64,000 bases of DNA from UBA2357 sp041916775 (GCA_041916775.1 JAYRYZ010000022.1:24396-88395), one strand, 5' to 3'. Numbered from the stretch's first letter, positions 25,564 to 34,732 are shown. The notes: a model not told the origin generated them from the sequence alone. Program-made: numbers and translations.

Positions 25564-26214
25564 TCAGGCCGCCCGCAGGCGGCGCTCCAGCAATGCGCCG
25601 GCACGTGCGGTGCTCATCGTCAGCACCAGGTAGAGCAGCCCCGCCGCGACGAAGAACTCGATCGGCCGGTAGGTGGTCGAGGCGAAGATCTGCGTGGTAC
25701 GCATCAGCTCCGTCACCGCCACAGCGGACACCAGCGCGGAGTTCTTGATGATGTCGATGGTCTCGTTGGTGAGCGCCGGTAGCATCGCGCGGAACACTTG
25801 CGGTACCTGGATGTGCGCCAGCATCTGCCAGCGGGTGAAGCCCAGGTCGCGTGCAGCCTCCAGCTGCCCGTGCGGCAGCATGCGGAAGCCCGCGCGCAGG
25901 ATCTCGCCCTGGAACGCCGCGGTGTTGAGCGTGAGCGCGACCACCGCGGCGACCAGCGGCGGCAGGCTCACGCCCACTGCCGGCAACGCGTAGAACACCA
26001 GCGTGAGCTGCACCAGCAAGGGCGTGCCGCGGAAGAAACTGACATAGGTGCGGCAGGCGCCGGCGACGGCGGCGTTGCGGCCCACGCTGCCGAGGCAGAT
26101 CGCCCAGCCGAGGAAGAAACCGAGCACGATCGCCGTCATCGAGACCCCGAAGGTCACGCCGAGGCCGGCGACGAGCTGGGGTAACTGCGGCAGGACAACC
26201 GAAAAGTCGAACAT
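25564..26214 (-). CDS. Amino acid-type ABC transporter permease (first)
   Basis: A 216-residue HisQ/GlnP-type permease with the SFFRGTPLLVQLTLVFYALP segment and the EAARDLGFTRWQML EAA loop. It pairs with the second permease to form the channel. The shared MFDFS start of both permeases supports the chosen start. Confidence 0.92.
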   Translation of the reverse strand: MFDFSVVLPQLPQLVAGLGVTFGVSMTAIVLGFFLGWAICLGSVGRNAAVAGACRTYVSFFRGTPLLVQLTLVFYALPAVGVSLPPLVAAVVALTLNTAAFQGEILRAGFRMLPHGQLEAARDLGFTRWQMLAHIQVPQVFRAMLPALTNETIDIIKNSALVSAVAVTELMRTTQIFASTTYRPIEFFVAAGLLYLVLTMSTARAGALLERRLRAA

Positions 26215-26286
26215 GATGCACTCCCCACCAGCCGGCGCGGGCGCGCCGGCTGGATTGCGGATGGTTGGCGGGAAGGCGAGGAGCGC

Positions 26287-27135
26287 TCAGTTGACCGGCG
26301 TCGGCACTGCATCGGTCGGCAGCGTCATCGTGAAGCCGAACCATTTCTGTTGCAGCTCGGCGAGCTTGCCGCTCTGGTTGAGCCTGGCGAGGCCATCGCT
26401 GAAGAACTGCACCAGTCTGGCGCTGTCCGCGTCCTTGCGACCGGCCCAGGCGTAGTAGGTGGCGGGGCCGAACGCGGGCTGGACGATCTCGAACACATCC
26501 GGCCGCGCCTGCACCAGCGGCGCGAGGTTGGGCAGCGACTGCACCACGGCATCCACCCGCTTCGAAGCGAGCGCGGCGTAGGCCTCGTTGTAGTCCATGA
26601 ACTCCTTCACTTCCTTCACGCCCTTGCCCTTCGGGGCCAGCACGGTCTTCTCGAAGTCGCGCAGCACGGCCACCTGAGGCGCGCCGGACTGGCTGCCCAC
26701 CACCATGCCGGCGAGATCCTCGGCGCTGTTGATGCGGCTGTCGCCACGGCGCTTGAGCACGGTGACGCTGGCCGTCGAGTTGGGCAGAGTGAAGGCGTAG
26801 TTCTCGGCGCGCGCCTTCGTGATCGTGAGCGAGGTGGCGACGAAGTCGAAGCGGCCCGAGGTCAGCCCGGGCAGGATGCCCTGGAAGGGCACGTCGAGCT
26901 GCTTCAGCTGCACACCCGGCAGATCCTTCATGATCTCGTCGAGGATGTCCTTGCCGTAACCGACGATGCGCCCGTTCTCGAGCATCTCGAAGGGTGCATA
27001 GCGCGCCTCGGTGGCCACCACGATCTCGCCCTTGCGTTTGATCTCGTCCAGGAGATCAGCCTGGGCGGCGCCGGCGGCGAGCGGCAACAGGGTGACGGCG
27101 ACGAGGCGCAATGCCAGCGAACGGATGGTGTGCAT
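26287..27135 (-). CDS. Polar amino acid-type ABC substrate-binding protein
   Basis: A 282-residue SBP family 3 periplasmic protein with a signal peptide (about residues 1-26, ending AGAAQA). It shows LLDEIKRKGEIVVATEARYAPFE at the mature start, GKDILDEIMKDL, a PFQGILPGLTSGRFDFVATSLTIT segment and GSQSGAPQVAVL. Ligand specificity is unknown. It lies between creatinase and two permeases, so a guanidino or methylated amino acid such as creatine is a reasonable guess. The start at 27135 begins the signal peptide. Confidence 0.9.
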   Translation of the reverse strand: MHTIRSLALRLVAVTLLPLAAGAAQADLLDEIKRKGEIVVATEARYAPFEMLENGRIVGYGKDILDEIMKDLPGVQLKQLDVPFQGILPGLTSGRFDFVATSLTITKARAENYAFTLPNSTASVTVLKRRGDSRINSAEDLAGMVVGSQSGAPQVAVLRDFEKTVLAPKGKGVKEVKEFMDYNEAYAALASKRVDAVVQSLPNLAPLVQARPDVFEIVQPAFGPATYYAWAGRKDADSARLVQFFSDGLARLNQSGKLAELQQKWFGFTMTLPTDAVPTPVN

Positions 27136-27313
27136 GGTGTCTTCTCCTTCTCTCTCGTTATCGATGTATTCGTGTTGTGTTTGCTGCGCCCGAACCCTCC
27201 CCTGCCCGAGCGGGAACCGGGCATGGAGACGATGCGGGGAAATGCGGATGTTGCGGATGTTGCAGGTGTGCCGCGCGCGGCCCGAACGACGGGGCACGCG
27301 CGGCGGATGCGGC

Positions 27314-28558
27314 TCAGCGGCGGATGATGTTGTGCTTCGGACCGTAGGGGAAACCGGTGATGTTCTCGGCACCGTCCTCGGTCACGACGAGGATGTCGTG
27401 CTCGCGATAACCGCCTGCGCCGGGCAGGCCTTCCGGCAACATGATCATCGGCTCGATCGACACCACCATGCCCGGCTCGAGCACCGTCTCGATATCCTCG
27501 CGCAGCTCCAGCCCGGCCTCGCGGCCGTAGTAGTGCGACAGCACGCCGAACGAGTGGCCGTAGCCGAAGGTGCGGTACTTCAGGAGATCGTGCTCGGCAA
27601 AGATCCCGTTGAGTTGCGCCGCGATGTCGCAGCAGCGCACGCCCGGCTTCACCAGCGCGAGGCCGGCCTCATGCACCTTGACGTTCACTTCCCACAGCTT
27701 CAGCGAGGCGTCGTCGCAGTGATCGAAGAACATGGTGCGCTCGAGCGCGGTGTAATAGCCCGAAATCATCGAGAAGCAGTTGAGGCTGAGGATGTCGCCC
27801 TTCTGCACCTTGCGGGTCGTGACCGGATTGTGCGCGCCGTCGGTGTTGATGCCGGACTGGAACCACGTCCAGGTATCCATCAGCTCCGAATCCGGAAAGC
27901 GCTTCGCAATCTCGCGCACCATCGCTTGGGTGGACGCCAGCGCCACCTCGTGCTCGGGCACGCCCTCATGCACCGCCGCCGCCAGCGCCGCGCCGCCCAC
28001 GTCGCAGACCTGCGCGCCGTGCCTGATCAGCGCGATCTCCTCGGCCGACTTGATCATGCGCATGCGCATCGTCCCGGCGCCCACATCCACGATCTCGGCC
28101 GCCGGCAGCGCGGCCTTCAGCTTCTCGAGTCGCTCCACCGGGATGTGATCGAACTCGACCCCCACCCGTCCGCGGTTCGGCACTTCCTGCTGGATCGCAC
28201 GGAAGTAGTTGTCGCGGCGCCAGTCGGTATAGACCACGTTGTAGTCGCCGAAGGTGCGACGCCACGGCTGGCCACCGTCGATGTTGGCCGAGATGCTCAC
28301 CACCTTGTCCTGCGTCACCACCAGACCGTAGGGCCGGCCGAAGGAGCAGTACAGGAAATCGCTGTAGTAGTTGATGTTGTGCATCGAAGTGAACACCACC
28401 GCATCGATGTCGTTCGCGGCCATGTACTGGCGCAGCTTCGCCTGGCGGTTGCGATACTCCTGGTCGGAGAAGGTGTGACGCACCTTCTCCCCGTTCTCGA
28501 TGCGCAGCAGGTCCTTCATGTCGGCCATTGCGTTGAGGCCTTCCGCGAGATTCGTCAT
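27314..28558 (-). CDS. Creatinase (M24-fold creatine amidinohydrolase)
   Basis: A 414-residue pita-bread-fold protein, close to the 403 residues of Pseudomonas creatinase. It keeps the creatinase-specific stretches INTDGAHNPVTTRKV (containing the active histidine), TALERTMFFDHCDDAS, FGYGHSFGVLSHYYGREAG and MLPEGLPGAGGYREHDI. Metal ligands of true M24 aminopeptidases are not the catalytic principle here. The enzyme splits creatine into sarcosine and urea. It sits upstream of an amino acid-type importer and near N-carbamoylsarcosine amidase, making a coherent creatine/creatinine catabolic locus. The ATG at 28558 is chosen as start; a second ATG lies 10 codons inside. Confidence 0.93.
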   Translation of the reverse strand: MTNLAEGLNAMADMKDLLRIENGEKVRHTFSDQEYRNRQAKLRQYMAANDIDAVVFTSMHNINYYSDFLYCSFGRPYGLVVTQDKVVSISANIDGGQPWRRTFGDYNVVYTDWRRDNYFRAIQQEVPNRGRVGVEFDHIPVERLEKLKAALPAAEIVDVGAGTMRMRMIKSAEEIALIRHGAQVCDVGGAALAAAVHEGVPEHEVALASTQAMVREIAKRFPDSELMDTWTWFQSGINTDGAHNPVTTRKVQKGDILSLNCFSMISGYYTALERTMFFDHCDDASLKLWEVNVKVHEAGLALVKPGVRCCDIAAQLNGIFAEHDLLKYRTFGYGHSFGVLSHYYGREAGLELREDIETVLEPGMVVSIEPMIMLPEGLPGAGGYREHDILVVTEDGAENITGFPYGPKHNIIRR

Positions 28559-28846
28559 GGTTCAGCTCCTGGTGTGGTTGGGTGTCTTCTTCGTCTCCCC
28601 GGCGCGCATTCGCCGGTAGATGGAAACGAAGTCTAGGGACGCCCCCCCGCACCGGGTTTCGGCGATTCGCCAGAAACTTGCGTGGAAACGACGGGTGGAT
28701 GCCCCCCCCTGCAGACAGCACATTGCGGGGTATGCGCCGAGCCGATGGATCGAGGTGCACGCATCTCGAGCAATCCGCTAGACTCGGGATTAACCGGTCC
28801 CCGAGCAAACCAGCCTCGAGATACATGCCAATCGATCCCGCGTGAA

Positions 28847-29095
28847 ATGGAATGCACTCTGACCGAACATGCCAGAAAGCGGCTCGCGCAAAGAAAAGTG
28901 CGCATCGAGTGGATAGAGGCTGCACTCGAGAGGCCGCAACGTATCGAGCCTGACGGCGACGACCCGGGGCTGGTCCATGCACTGATTTACATCCCGGAGC
29001 GATTCAGGATGCTGCGTGTGATCTACAGGGATACCTGCGCACCTCCACTCATCATCACCGCTTACTTCGAGGAGGCAGAAGATCATGAAACTTGA
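28847..29095 (+). CDS. DUF4258-family protein, likely toxin of a TA pair
   Basis: An 82-residue basic protein of the DUF4258 type: LTEHARKRLAQRKVRIEWIEAALERPQ at the N-terminus, then a small beta sheet with RMLRVIYRD and ITAYFEE near the end. The fold is thought to relate to RelE-like RNase toxins. It overlaps the following DUF2283 gene by 11 bases, the arrangement expected of a toxin-antitoxin operon. The start at 28847 is chosen as the first ATG that removes a non-homologous N-terminal run; no strong ribosome binding site is seen. Confidence 0.8.
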   Translation: MECTLTEHARKRLAQRKVRIEWIEAALERPQRIEPDGDDPGLVHALIYIPERFRMLRVIYRDTCAPPLIITAYFEEAEDHET

Positions 29096-29273
29096 ATTCG
29101 ACCCGATAGCGGATTGCGCCTATCTCGGCATATCGGAGAGGGAGATCGCGAAAACGCGCGAGCTGGAGCCCGGGATCATCGCCGACTATGACGCAAGCGG
29201 TGCACTCGTTGGCATCGAGATCCTCTCGGTGAGCCAGCGCGCCCGAAACGATCTGGACAAAAAGGCCGCCTGA
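29085..29273 (+). CDS. DUF2283-family protein, likely antitoxin
   Basis: A 62-residue protein of the DUF2283 family: FDPIADCAYLGIS, a central acidic strand pair, and DYDASGALVGIEILSVS. The start is preceded by GGAGG inside the end of the DUF4258 gene (spacing about 8 bases). DUF2283 proteins are commonly found beside DUF4258 proteins. Antitoxin function is predicted from pairing, not shown. Confidence 0.8.
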   Translation: MKLEFDPIADCAYLGISEREIAKTRELEPGIIADYDASGALVGIEILSVSQRARNDLDKKAA

Positions 29274-29287
29274 CCCACGGGCACGCT

Positions 29288-30286
29288 TCAGCCCGCCGAC
29301 TTGCGCCGCCTGCGCTCCGCGCTGGGTGAAAGGCCGAACTCGGCGTGATAGCAGTGGGAGAAGTGCGACAGCGAGACGAATCCGCAGCCCATGGCGATGT
29401 CCGAGATGCCGCGGCTGGTGCGCTGCACGAGCTGGCGGGCGCGGGCGAGGCGCAGTTGCAGGTAGTACTGGCGCGGCGTGGTCTGGAGATGCTCCTTGAA
29501 GAGGCGCTCGAACTGGCGCACCGAGAACTGCACCAGGCCGGCGATCTCCTCCAGCGGCAGCGGCTCCTCCAGGTTGCACTCCATCAGCCGCACCGCCTCC
29601 GCCACCTTGGGATGACCGACCCCGACGCCGTCGCGCAGCGCCGCGCGCTGACGCTCTTCCGGCCCGCGGCGCGCATGGATGAGGAGATCGGCCACCGCCG
29701 CGGCGATACGGCTGCCGCCATCGCCGAGACCGATGAGGTGCACCATCATGTCCAGCGGCGCGATGCCGCCGCTGCAGGTGGCGCGGTCGCGGTCGACCTC
29801 GTAGAGCAGATCCGACACCACCAGGCGCGGGAAGCGGTCGAGCAGCACGTCCATGTCTTCCCAGTGGATGGTGCAGCGATGCCCGTCGAGCAGGCCCGCG
29901 CGGGCGAGGAAGTAGCTGCCGGTGTCCACCCCGCCGAGCGCCACACCGGCCGCGGCAAGGCCGCGCAGCCAGGCGACGATGGGTTCGTGCCCGCTTACCG
30001 GAATGGGGTTCGGGCCGATCACCAGCACCGCGTCGAGCCGCGGCGCGCTGGCGATGCCGTGGTCCGGATCGACGCGGATACCGTCGCTCGACCGCACTGC
30101 CAGCCCGTCCGGCGTCAGCGTGCAGAAGGTGTAGAGCGTGCGCCCCGCCACCACGTTCGCGAGTCGCAAGGGGTCCACCGCCGCGCCCAGGCCGATCAGC
30201 GTGAAGTCCGGTACCAACAGAAAGCCGAAGCGGAACACCGCGCTCGCGTCATGCCCCGTCCAGGGGCTGCGTGACTGGCGCTCCAT
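29288..30286 (-). CDS. GlxA-family AraC regulator (DJ-1/PfpI plus HTH)
   Basis: A 332-residue regulator. The N-terminal DJ-1/PfpI amidotransferase-like domain (FGFLLVPDFTLIGLGAAVDPLRLAN near residue 20, HWEDMDVLLDRFP, ATCSGGIAPLDMM) lacks an obvious catalytic role. It is followed by two AraC helix-turn-helix units (LEEIAGLVQFSVRQFERLFKEHL and ISDIAMGCGFVSLSHFSHCYH). Relatives GbdR, CdhR and SouR respond to betaines and sarcosine. Sarcosine is the product of both catabolic enzymes here, so this is a likely pathway regulator, though it is separated from them by the TA pair. It lies 9 bases downstream of the EamA gene. Confidence 0.9.
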   Translation of the reverse strand: MERQSRSPWTGHDASAVFRFGFLLVPDFTLIGLGAAVDPLRLANVVAGRTLYTFCTLTPDGLAVRSSDGIRVDPDHGIASAPRLDAVLVIGPNPIPVSGHEPIVAWLRGLAAAGVALGGVDTGSYFLARAGLLDGHRCTIHWEDMDVLLDRFPRLVVSDLLYEVDRDRATCSGGIAPLDMMVHLIGLGDGGSRIAAAVADLLIHARRGPEERQRAALRDGVGVGHPKVAEAVRLMECNLEEPLPLEEIAGLVQFSVRQFERLFKEHLQTTPRQYYLQLRLARARQLVQRTSRGISDIAMGCGFVSLSHFSHCYHAEFGLSPSAERRRRKSAG

Positions 30287-30295
30287 GTCCGCGCC

Positions 30296-31204
30296 TCAGC
30301 CCGCGTCGCGCACCGGCACGGGCCGGTTCGCGAGCCAGATGCCCGCCCCGACCAGCGCGATCGCGCTCATGATCGCCGGCGTGAGCGGCTCGTCGAGCAG
30401 CACGACGCCCGCAAGCACACCCATCACCGGGGTCAGGAAGGAGAACGACGAGATGCGCGTGGTCGGATAGCGGCGGATGAGCCAGAACCACGCCAGATAA
30501 CCGATCGTCGCGACGATCACCGTCTGGTAGGCGAGCGCCGCCCACACCCCCGCAGACGGGGCGAACACCCCGGCTTCGCCGGCGAGCAGCGAGAGCCCCA
30601 GCAGCACCGGCGCCGACACGGAGAGCTGGTAGAGCAGCGTCTTTTCCGGCGCCACGCGCGCGAGCGCGGTGGCCTTCACGACCAGCGTCGTGGAGGCCCA
30701 GAACAGCGCGCCCACGACCATCATCAGGTCGCCGATCCAGGCGTCACCCGACGGCTTCAGCAGGTTCTCACCGAAGAGCAGCAGCACGCCGCTGAAGGCA
30801 AGCGCCATGCCGGCCCACTGCGGCCAGCGCATGGTCTCCTGCGGCAGCCACCAGCGCGCACCGAGCGCGACGAAGAAGGGTGCGGTGTAGAGGAAGATCA
30901 CGCCGCGCGACGCGTCGGTGTAGCGCAGCGCCATGTAGATCATCGCGAACTCGCCGGCGAAGAGCACACCCGACACGATGCCCGGCCACAGCGTGCCGTC
31001 GCGCTTCAACAGCGGCAGGCCGCGCCAGGCCGCCCACGCGAACAGCAGGAGTGCGGCGCCGGTCGAGCGCAGGCCGGACTGCCACAGCGGCGAGATGCCG
31101 CTGTTGCCGATCTTGACGACCACGTTCTGCACGCCCAGCACCACGCACATCGTCACCATCATGACCACCGCAAGGCGGTCGAGCTCGGTCTTCTGCACCA
31201 CCAT
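30296..31204 (-). CDS. DMT-superfamily EamA transporter
   Basis: A 302-residue membrane protein with ten helices in two EamA repeats. The second repeat ends with RISSFSFLTPVMGVLAGVVLLDEPLT, the usual EamA landmark. Such proteins mostly export metabolites or amino acids. It is followed 9 bases later by the GlxA-type regulator. The start at 31204 has no clear upstream ribosome binding site, but the longer open frame would overlap apbE. Confidence 0.9.
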   Translation of the reverse strand: MVVQKTELDRLAVVMMVTMCVVLGVQNVVVKIGNSGISPLWQSGLRSTGAALLLFAWAAWRGLPLLKRDGTLWPGIVSGVLFAGEFAMIYMALRYTDASRGVIFLYTAPFFVALGARWWLPQETMRWPQWAGMALAFSGVLLLFGENLLKPSGDAWIGDLMMVVGALFWASTTLVVKATALARVAPEKTLLYQLSVSAPVLLGLSLLAGEAGVFAPSAGVWAALAYQTVIVATIGYLAWFWLIRRYPTTRISSFSFLTPVMGVLAGVVLLDEPLTPAIMSAIALVGAGIWLANRPVPVRDAG

Positions 31205-31215
31205 GGTCTGTCGCC

Positions 31216-32274
31216 TCAATCCACGACCCGGATCGGGCCGACATCCGGGGCGAACTGGATGCGCGCCCGCATCAGACGCGTCACCTCGATGCTGCCATCG
31301 GCCGCGACGCGCAGACCATGATCGATCCGGTGGCGCTGCAATTGCGGCAACCACGCGTCACCTGCGATGAAGGCCGGCTTGCTCGCAGCATCCGACAGGG
31401 TGCCCGCATTCGCACGTGGCGTGACCAGCACGGTCAGCGCTTGCGTGCCGGTGGTGGGCCAGCCGCTGCGCGGATCCAGCAGGTGGGCGTAGCGCACGCC
31501 GTCCAGAATGAAGAAGCGCTGGTAGTCGCCCGAGGTCCCGGTCGCCTCGCCATCGTAGAGCGGCAGCGTGCCCAGCGTGCGCGGCTCGCGCGGATGGCGC
31601 AGGCCGAGCCGCCACGGCGTATTGCCCTTGGCGCCCAGCGCGATGACGTTGCCGCCGATGTTCACGAGCGCGTTGTGGATGCCGCGCTCGCGCAGGATGC
31701 TGGCTGCGCGGTCGAGCGCATAGCCCTTGGCATAGCCGCCCAGATCGAGCTGCACTGCGGGGTTGCGGCTGGAGATGCGCCGCCCCTCCACCACGACATC
31801 CGCGATGCGCGGATGCAGCGCGATGAGCGCCTTCAACGCGGCCGGGTCCGGGAGCTTCTCCTCGAACTCTTCGGCATGGAACCCCCATAGCGCGATCAGC
31901 TTGCCGATCGCCGGGTCGAACAGCCCGTCGCCCGTCGCCGAAAACTGCTGCGCGTCGCGGATCAAGGCGGCGAGTTCGTCCGAAACTTCCAGCGACTCGC
32001 CGCGCGCGAGCGCCTCGTTGAGCGCGGTCAGCTCGGAGGGCTTCCACGCGTGGTAGGCGTGGTGCAGACGGTCGAACTCGCGCGCCACCGCGGCCATCGC
32101 CGCCTCGGCCTCATCGCGCGAGTTGCCATACACCGACATCTGCACATGCGTGCCCAGCACGAAGGCTTCGCTCTGGAACACCTGCTCGCGCGCGCAAGCG
32201 GTGACGGTCAGCGTCGATCCGAGCACAAGCAGCGCCGCGAGCAGGCGGCGCAGGAAAAGAGGCACAGCCGTCAT
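31216..32274 (-). CDS. apbE: FAD:protein FMN transferase (ApbE), lipoprotein
   Basis: A 352-residue ApbE with a lipobox (LTVTAC, cysteine near residue 27), so it is anchored outside the inner membrane. Landmarks are LGTHVQMSVYG, GDGLFDPAIGKLIALWGF, LGGYAKGYALDRA, NIGGNVIALG, and SGDYQRFFILDGVRYAHLLDPRSG, typical of the magnesium-dependent flavinyltransferase. It covalently attaches FMN to Thr/Ser in subunits such as NqrB/C or RnfG. Its start overlaps the stop of gshB by four bases. Confidence 0.94.
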   Translation of the reverse strand: MTAVPLFLRRLLAALLVLGSTLTVTACAREQVFQSEAFVLGTHVQMSVYGNSRDEAEAAMAAVAREFDRLHHAYHAWKPSELTALNEALARGESLEVSDELAALIRDAQQFSATGDGLFDPAIGKLIALWGFHAEEFEEKLPDPAALKALIALHPRIADVVVEGRRISSRNPAVQLDLGGYAKGYALDRAASILRERGIHNALVNIGGNVIALGAKGNTPWRLGLRHPREPRTLGTLPLYDGEATGTSGDYQRFFILDGVRYAHLLDPRSGWPTTGTQALTVLVTPRANAGTLSDAASKPAFIAGDAWLPQLQRHRIDHGLRVAADGSIEVTRLMRARIQFAPDVGPIRVVD

Positions 32275-33227
32275 GAACAGGCGTGTTCCAGCTTGTCGAC
32301 GAACAGCGCCGCCACCGAAAAGCCCGTCTGCGCGCCGATCTCGACGAAACAGGTGGGGCTGGTGACATTCACCTCGGTGAGGTGACCGCCGATCACGTCG
32401 AGGCCCACCACCATCAAGCCACGCGCCCACAGCACCGGCGCGAGCGTCTCGGCGATCTCACGCTCACGCGCGGTGAGCGGCATCGCCACCCCGCGCCCGC
32501 CAGCAGCGAGATTGCCGCGCGTCTCGCCGGCCATGGGGATGCGCGCGAGGGCGAAGGGCACGACCTCGCCGCCGATGATGAGTACGCGCTTGTCGCCCTC
32601 GACGATCTCGGGCAGGTAGCGTTGCGCCATGATGGTGCGGGTGCCGTGCGAGGTGAGCGTCTCGATGATCACGTTGCGGTTGGGGTCGTCCGCACGCACG
32701 CGGAAGATCTGGCTGCCGCCCATGCCGTCGAGCGGTTTCAGCACCACATCGCGCAATTCGTCGATGAAGGCCTGGATGCCTGCAGGATCGCGCGCGATGA
32801 GCGTCGTCGCAGTGAACCGCGCGAACTCGGTGATCGCCACCTTCTCGGAATGATCGCGGATCGAACGCGGATGGTTGAACACCCGCGCCCCTCCCGCCGC
32901 CGCGCGCTCCAGCAGCCAGGTGGCCGCCACATATTCGAAGTCGAAGGGCGGGTCCTGACGCATCACCACCGCATCGAAGGCGGCGAGCGGCGTCTCGGCC
33001 ACCTCGCCCACCTGGTACCAGTCGTGATCGTCCATGGACACGGCGAGCGCGGTCGCGCGTGCCGACACCACACCGTCACGCCACGCCAGCGCCTCGCGCC
33101 GGATCGCGAACACCGCGTGGCCACGCCGAGTGGCCTCGCGCATCATCGCGATGCTCGAATCCTTGTAGGGCTTGAGCATCTCCAGCGGGTCGAGGATGAA
33201 CGCGATCTTCAGCTGACGGGAGGACAT
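32271..33227 (-). CDS. gshB: Glutathione synthetase
   Basis: A 318-residue ATP-grasp ligase joining gamma-glutamylcysteine and glycine. Landmarks are IAFILDPLEMLKPYKDSS, MRQDPPFDFEYV, NHPRSIRDHSEKV, VLKPLDGMGGSQIF and NVTSPTCFVEI. It lies 40 bases after gshA and overlaps apbE by four bases, so all three form one transcription unit. Confidence 0.97.
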   Translation of the reverse strand: MSSRQLKIAFILDPLEMLKPYKDSSIAMMREATRRGHAVFAIRREALAWRDGVVSARATALAVSMDDHDWYQVGEVAETPLAAFDAVVMRQDPPFDFEYVAATWLLERAAAGGARVFNHPRSIRDHSEKVAITEFARFTATTLIARDPAGIQAFIDELRDVVLKPLDGMGGSQIFRVRADDPNRNVIIETLTSHGTRTIMAQRYLPEIVEGDKRVLIIGGEVVPFALARIPMAGETRGNLAAGGRGVAMPLTAREREIAETLAPVLWARGLMVVGLDVIGGHLTEVNVTSPTCFVEIGAQTGFSVAALFVDKLEHACS

Positions 33228-33267
33228 TGGTAAAAAAGCTCTGCAGGGACGTGGGTCGGGACGGCGA

Positions 33268-34569
33268 TCAGGCCAGCGCGTCGGCCTCGGCTTCTACCGG
33301 GGCGGTTTCCTCGATCTCGACCGAAGCGGCGAGGAGCGCGAGGCGCGCCACCACGCCATAGGCGTAGAAGCGGTTGGGCGGCGCATCCGGCCCCTGCTGC
33401 GAATCGGGTAGCGTGCAGCAGGTCTCGAATGCCAGTGGCTCGAAGTGCATGCCTGGCGCGTTGAGATTCTCGTCGCGACCACGCTCGGTGTGCACGCGGT
33501 AGAAGCCGCCCACCACATAGTGGTCCATCATGTAGATCACCGGCTCGGCCACGGCCGAACCCAGCGTCTCGAAGGTGTGCACGCCTTCCTGGATGATCAC
33601 CTCATGCACCTGCAGTCCTTCCTTCACCACCGCCATCTTGTTGCGCTGGCGACGATTGAGGCCCACCACCTCGGAGGCGTCGCGCACCGTCATCACGCCC
33701 ATGCCGTAGGTGCCCGCATCCGCCTTCACGACCACGAACGGCGTCTCGTCGACGCCATATTCCTTGTACTTGGCGCGGATGCGCGTGAGCAGCATGTCGA
33801 CCTGCGAGGCCAGGCACTCTTCGCCGGTGCGCTCCTGGAAGTTGATCTGGCCGCACACCCCGAACTCGGGGTTGATGCGCCAGGGGTCGATGCCGATCAC
33901 GTCGGCGAACTCGCGCGCCACCCGGTCGTAGGCCTCAGCATGGCGCGACTTGCGCCGCACATGCCAGCCCGCGTGCAGCGGCGGAATCAGCCACTGGTCC
34001 TCAAGCCCGCGCAACACCTCGGGAATGCCGGCGGAGAGGTCGTTGTTGAGCAGCACCGCGCACGGGTCGAAGCCATCCAGCCCGATCCGCCCTTTCGCGC
34101 GCCGCAATGGCTCCAGCGTCAGCGACGCGCCGTTGGGGAGTTCCAGCGTGGTCGGCGCGGTGATGTCCGGCAAGAGGCTGCCGATGCGCACATTGAGCCC
34201 GGTGAGCCGCAGGATGGACACCAGCTTCGCGACGTTCTGCAGATAGAACTGGTTGCGCGTGTGGTTCTCGGGAATCAGCAGCAGCTGGCGCGCATCGGGG
34301 CAGATACGTTCGATCGCCGCCTGCGCCGCCTGCACGCACAGCGGCATGAAGGCTTCGTTGAGGTTGTTGAAGCCGCCCGGAAACAGGTTGAGATCCACCG
34401 GCGCAAGCTTGAAACCCGAGTTGCGCAGGTCGGTCGAGCCGTAGAACGGCGGCATGTGATCCTGCCACTGCGCACGCATCCATTGCTCGATCTCGGTGGC
34501 CGAATCGAGGAAGCGCTTCTCCAGTTCCAGCAGGGGGCCGGTGAGGGCCGTCGTGAGGTGAGGGACCAT
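33268..34569 (-). CDS. gshA: Glutamate-cysteine ligase, proteobacterial type
   Basis: A 433-residue enzyme of the smaller proteobacterial GshA type, not the E. coli GshA fold class. Landmarks are FYGSTDLRNSGFKLAPVDLNLFPGGFNNL, NHTRNQFYLQNV, FVVVKADAGTYGMGVM and YMMDHYVVGGFYRVHTERG. It makes gamma-glutamylcysteine, the first step of glutathione synthesis. Start at 34569 (MVPHLTT). First gene of gshA-gshB-apbE. Confidence 0.95.
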   Translation of the reverse strand: MVPHLTTALTGPLLELEKRFLDSATEIEQWMRAQWQDHMPPFYGSTDLRNSGFKLAPVDLNLFPGGFNNLNEAFMPLCVQAAQAAIERICPDARQLLLIPENHTRNQFYLQNVAKLVSILRLTGLNVRIGSLLPDITAPTTLELPNGASLTLEPLRRAKGRIGLDGFDPCAVLLNNDLSAGIPEVLRGLEDQWLIPPLHAGWHVRRKSRHAEAYDRVAREFADVIGIDPWRINPEFGVCGQINFQERTGEECLASQVDMLLTRIRAKYKEYGVDETPFVVVKADAGTYGMGVMTVRDASEVVGLNRRQRNKMAVVKEGLQVHEVIIQEGVHTFETLGSAVAEPVIYMMDHYVVGGFYRVHTERGRDENLNAPGMHFEPLAFETCCTLPDSQQGPDAPPNRFYAYGVVARLALLAASVEIEETAPVEAEADALA

Positions 34570-34732
34570 GTGTGCTGTTCTCAATGTACCGTGGCGGACG
34601 TCGCCAGGCTGGATTGTTTGCCGGTCATGTTACACCAGACCGCAGCACGGTGAAGCGTTGCGCCGCACCGTGACGGTGCCCCTGCCGAATCACGGTCCTG
34701 GACATCCCCAAGCGCCCTGCAAGGATGGCCGA

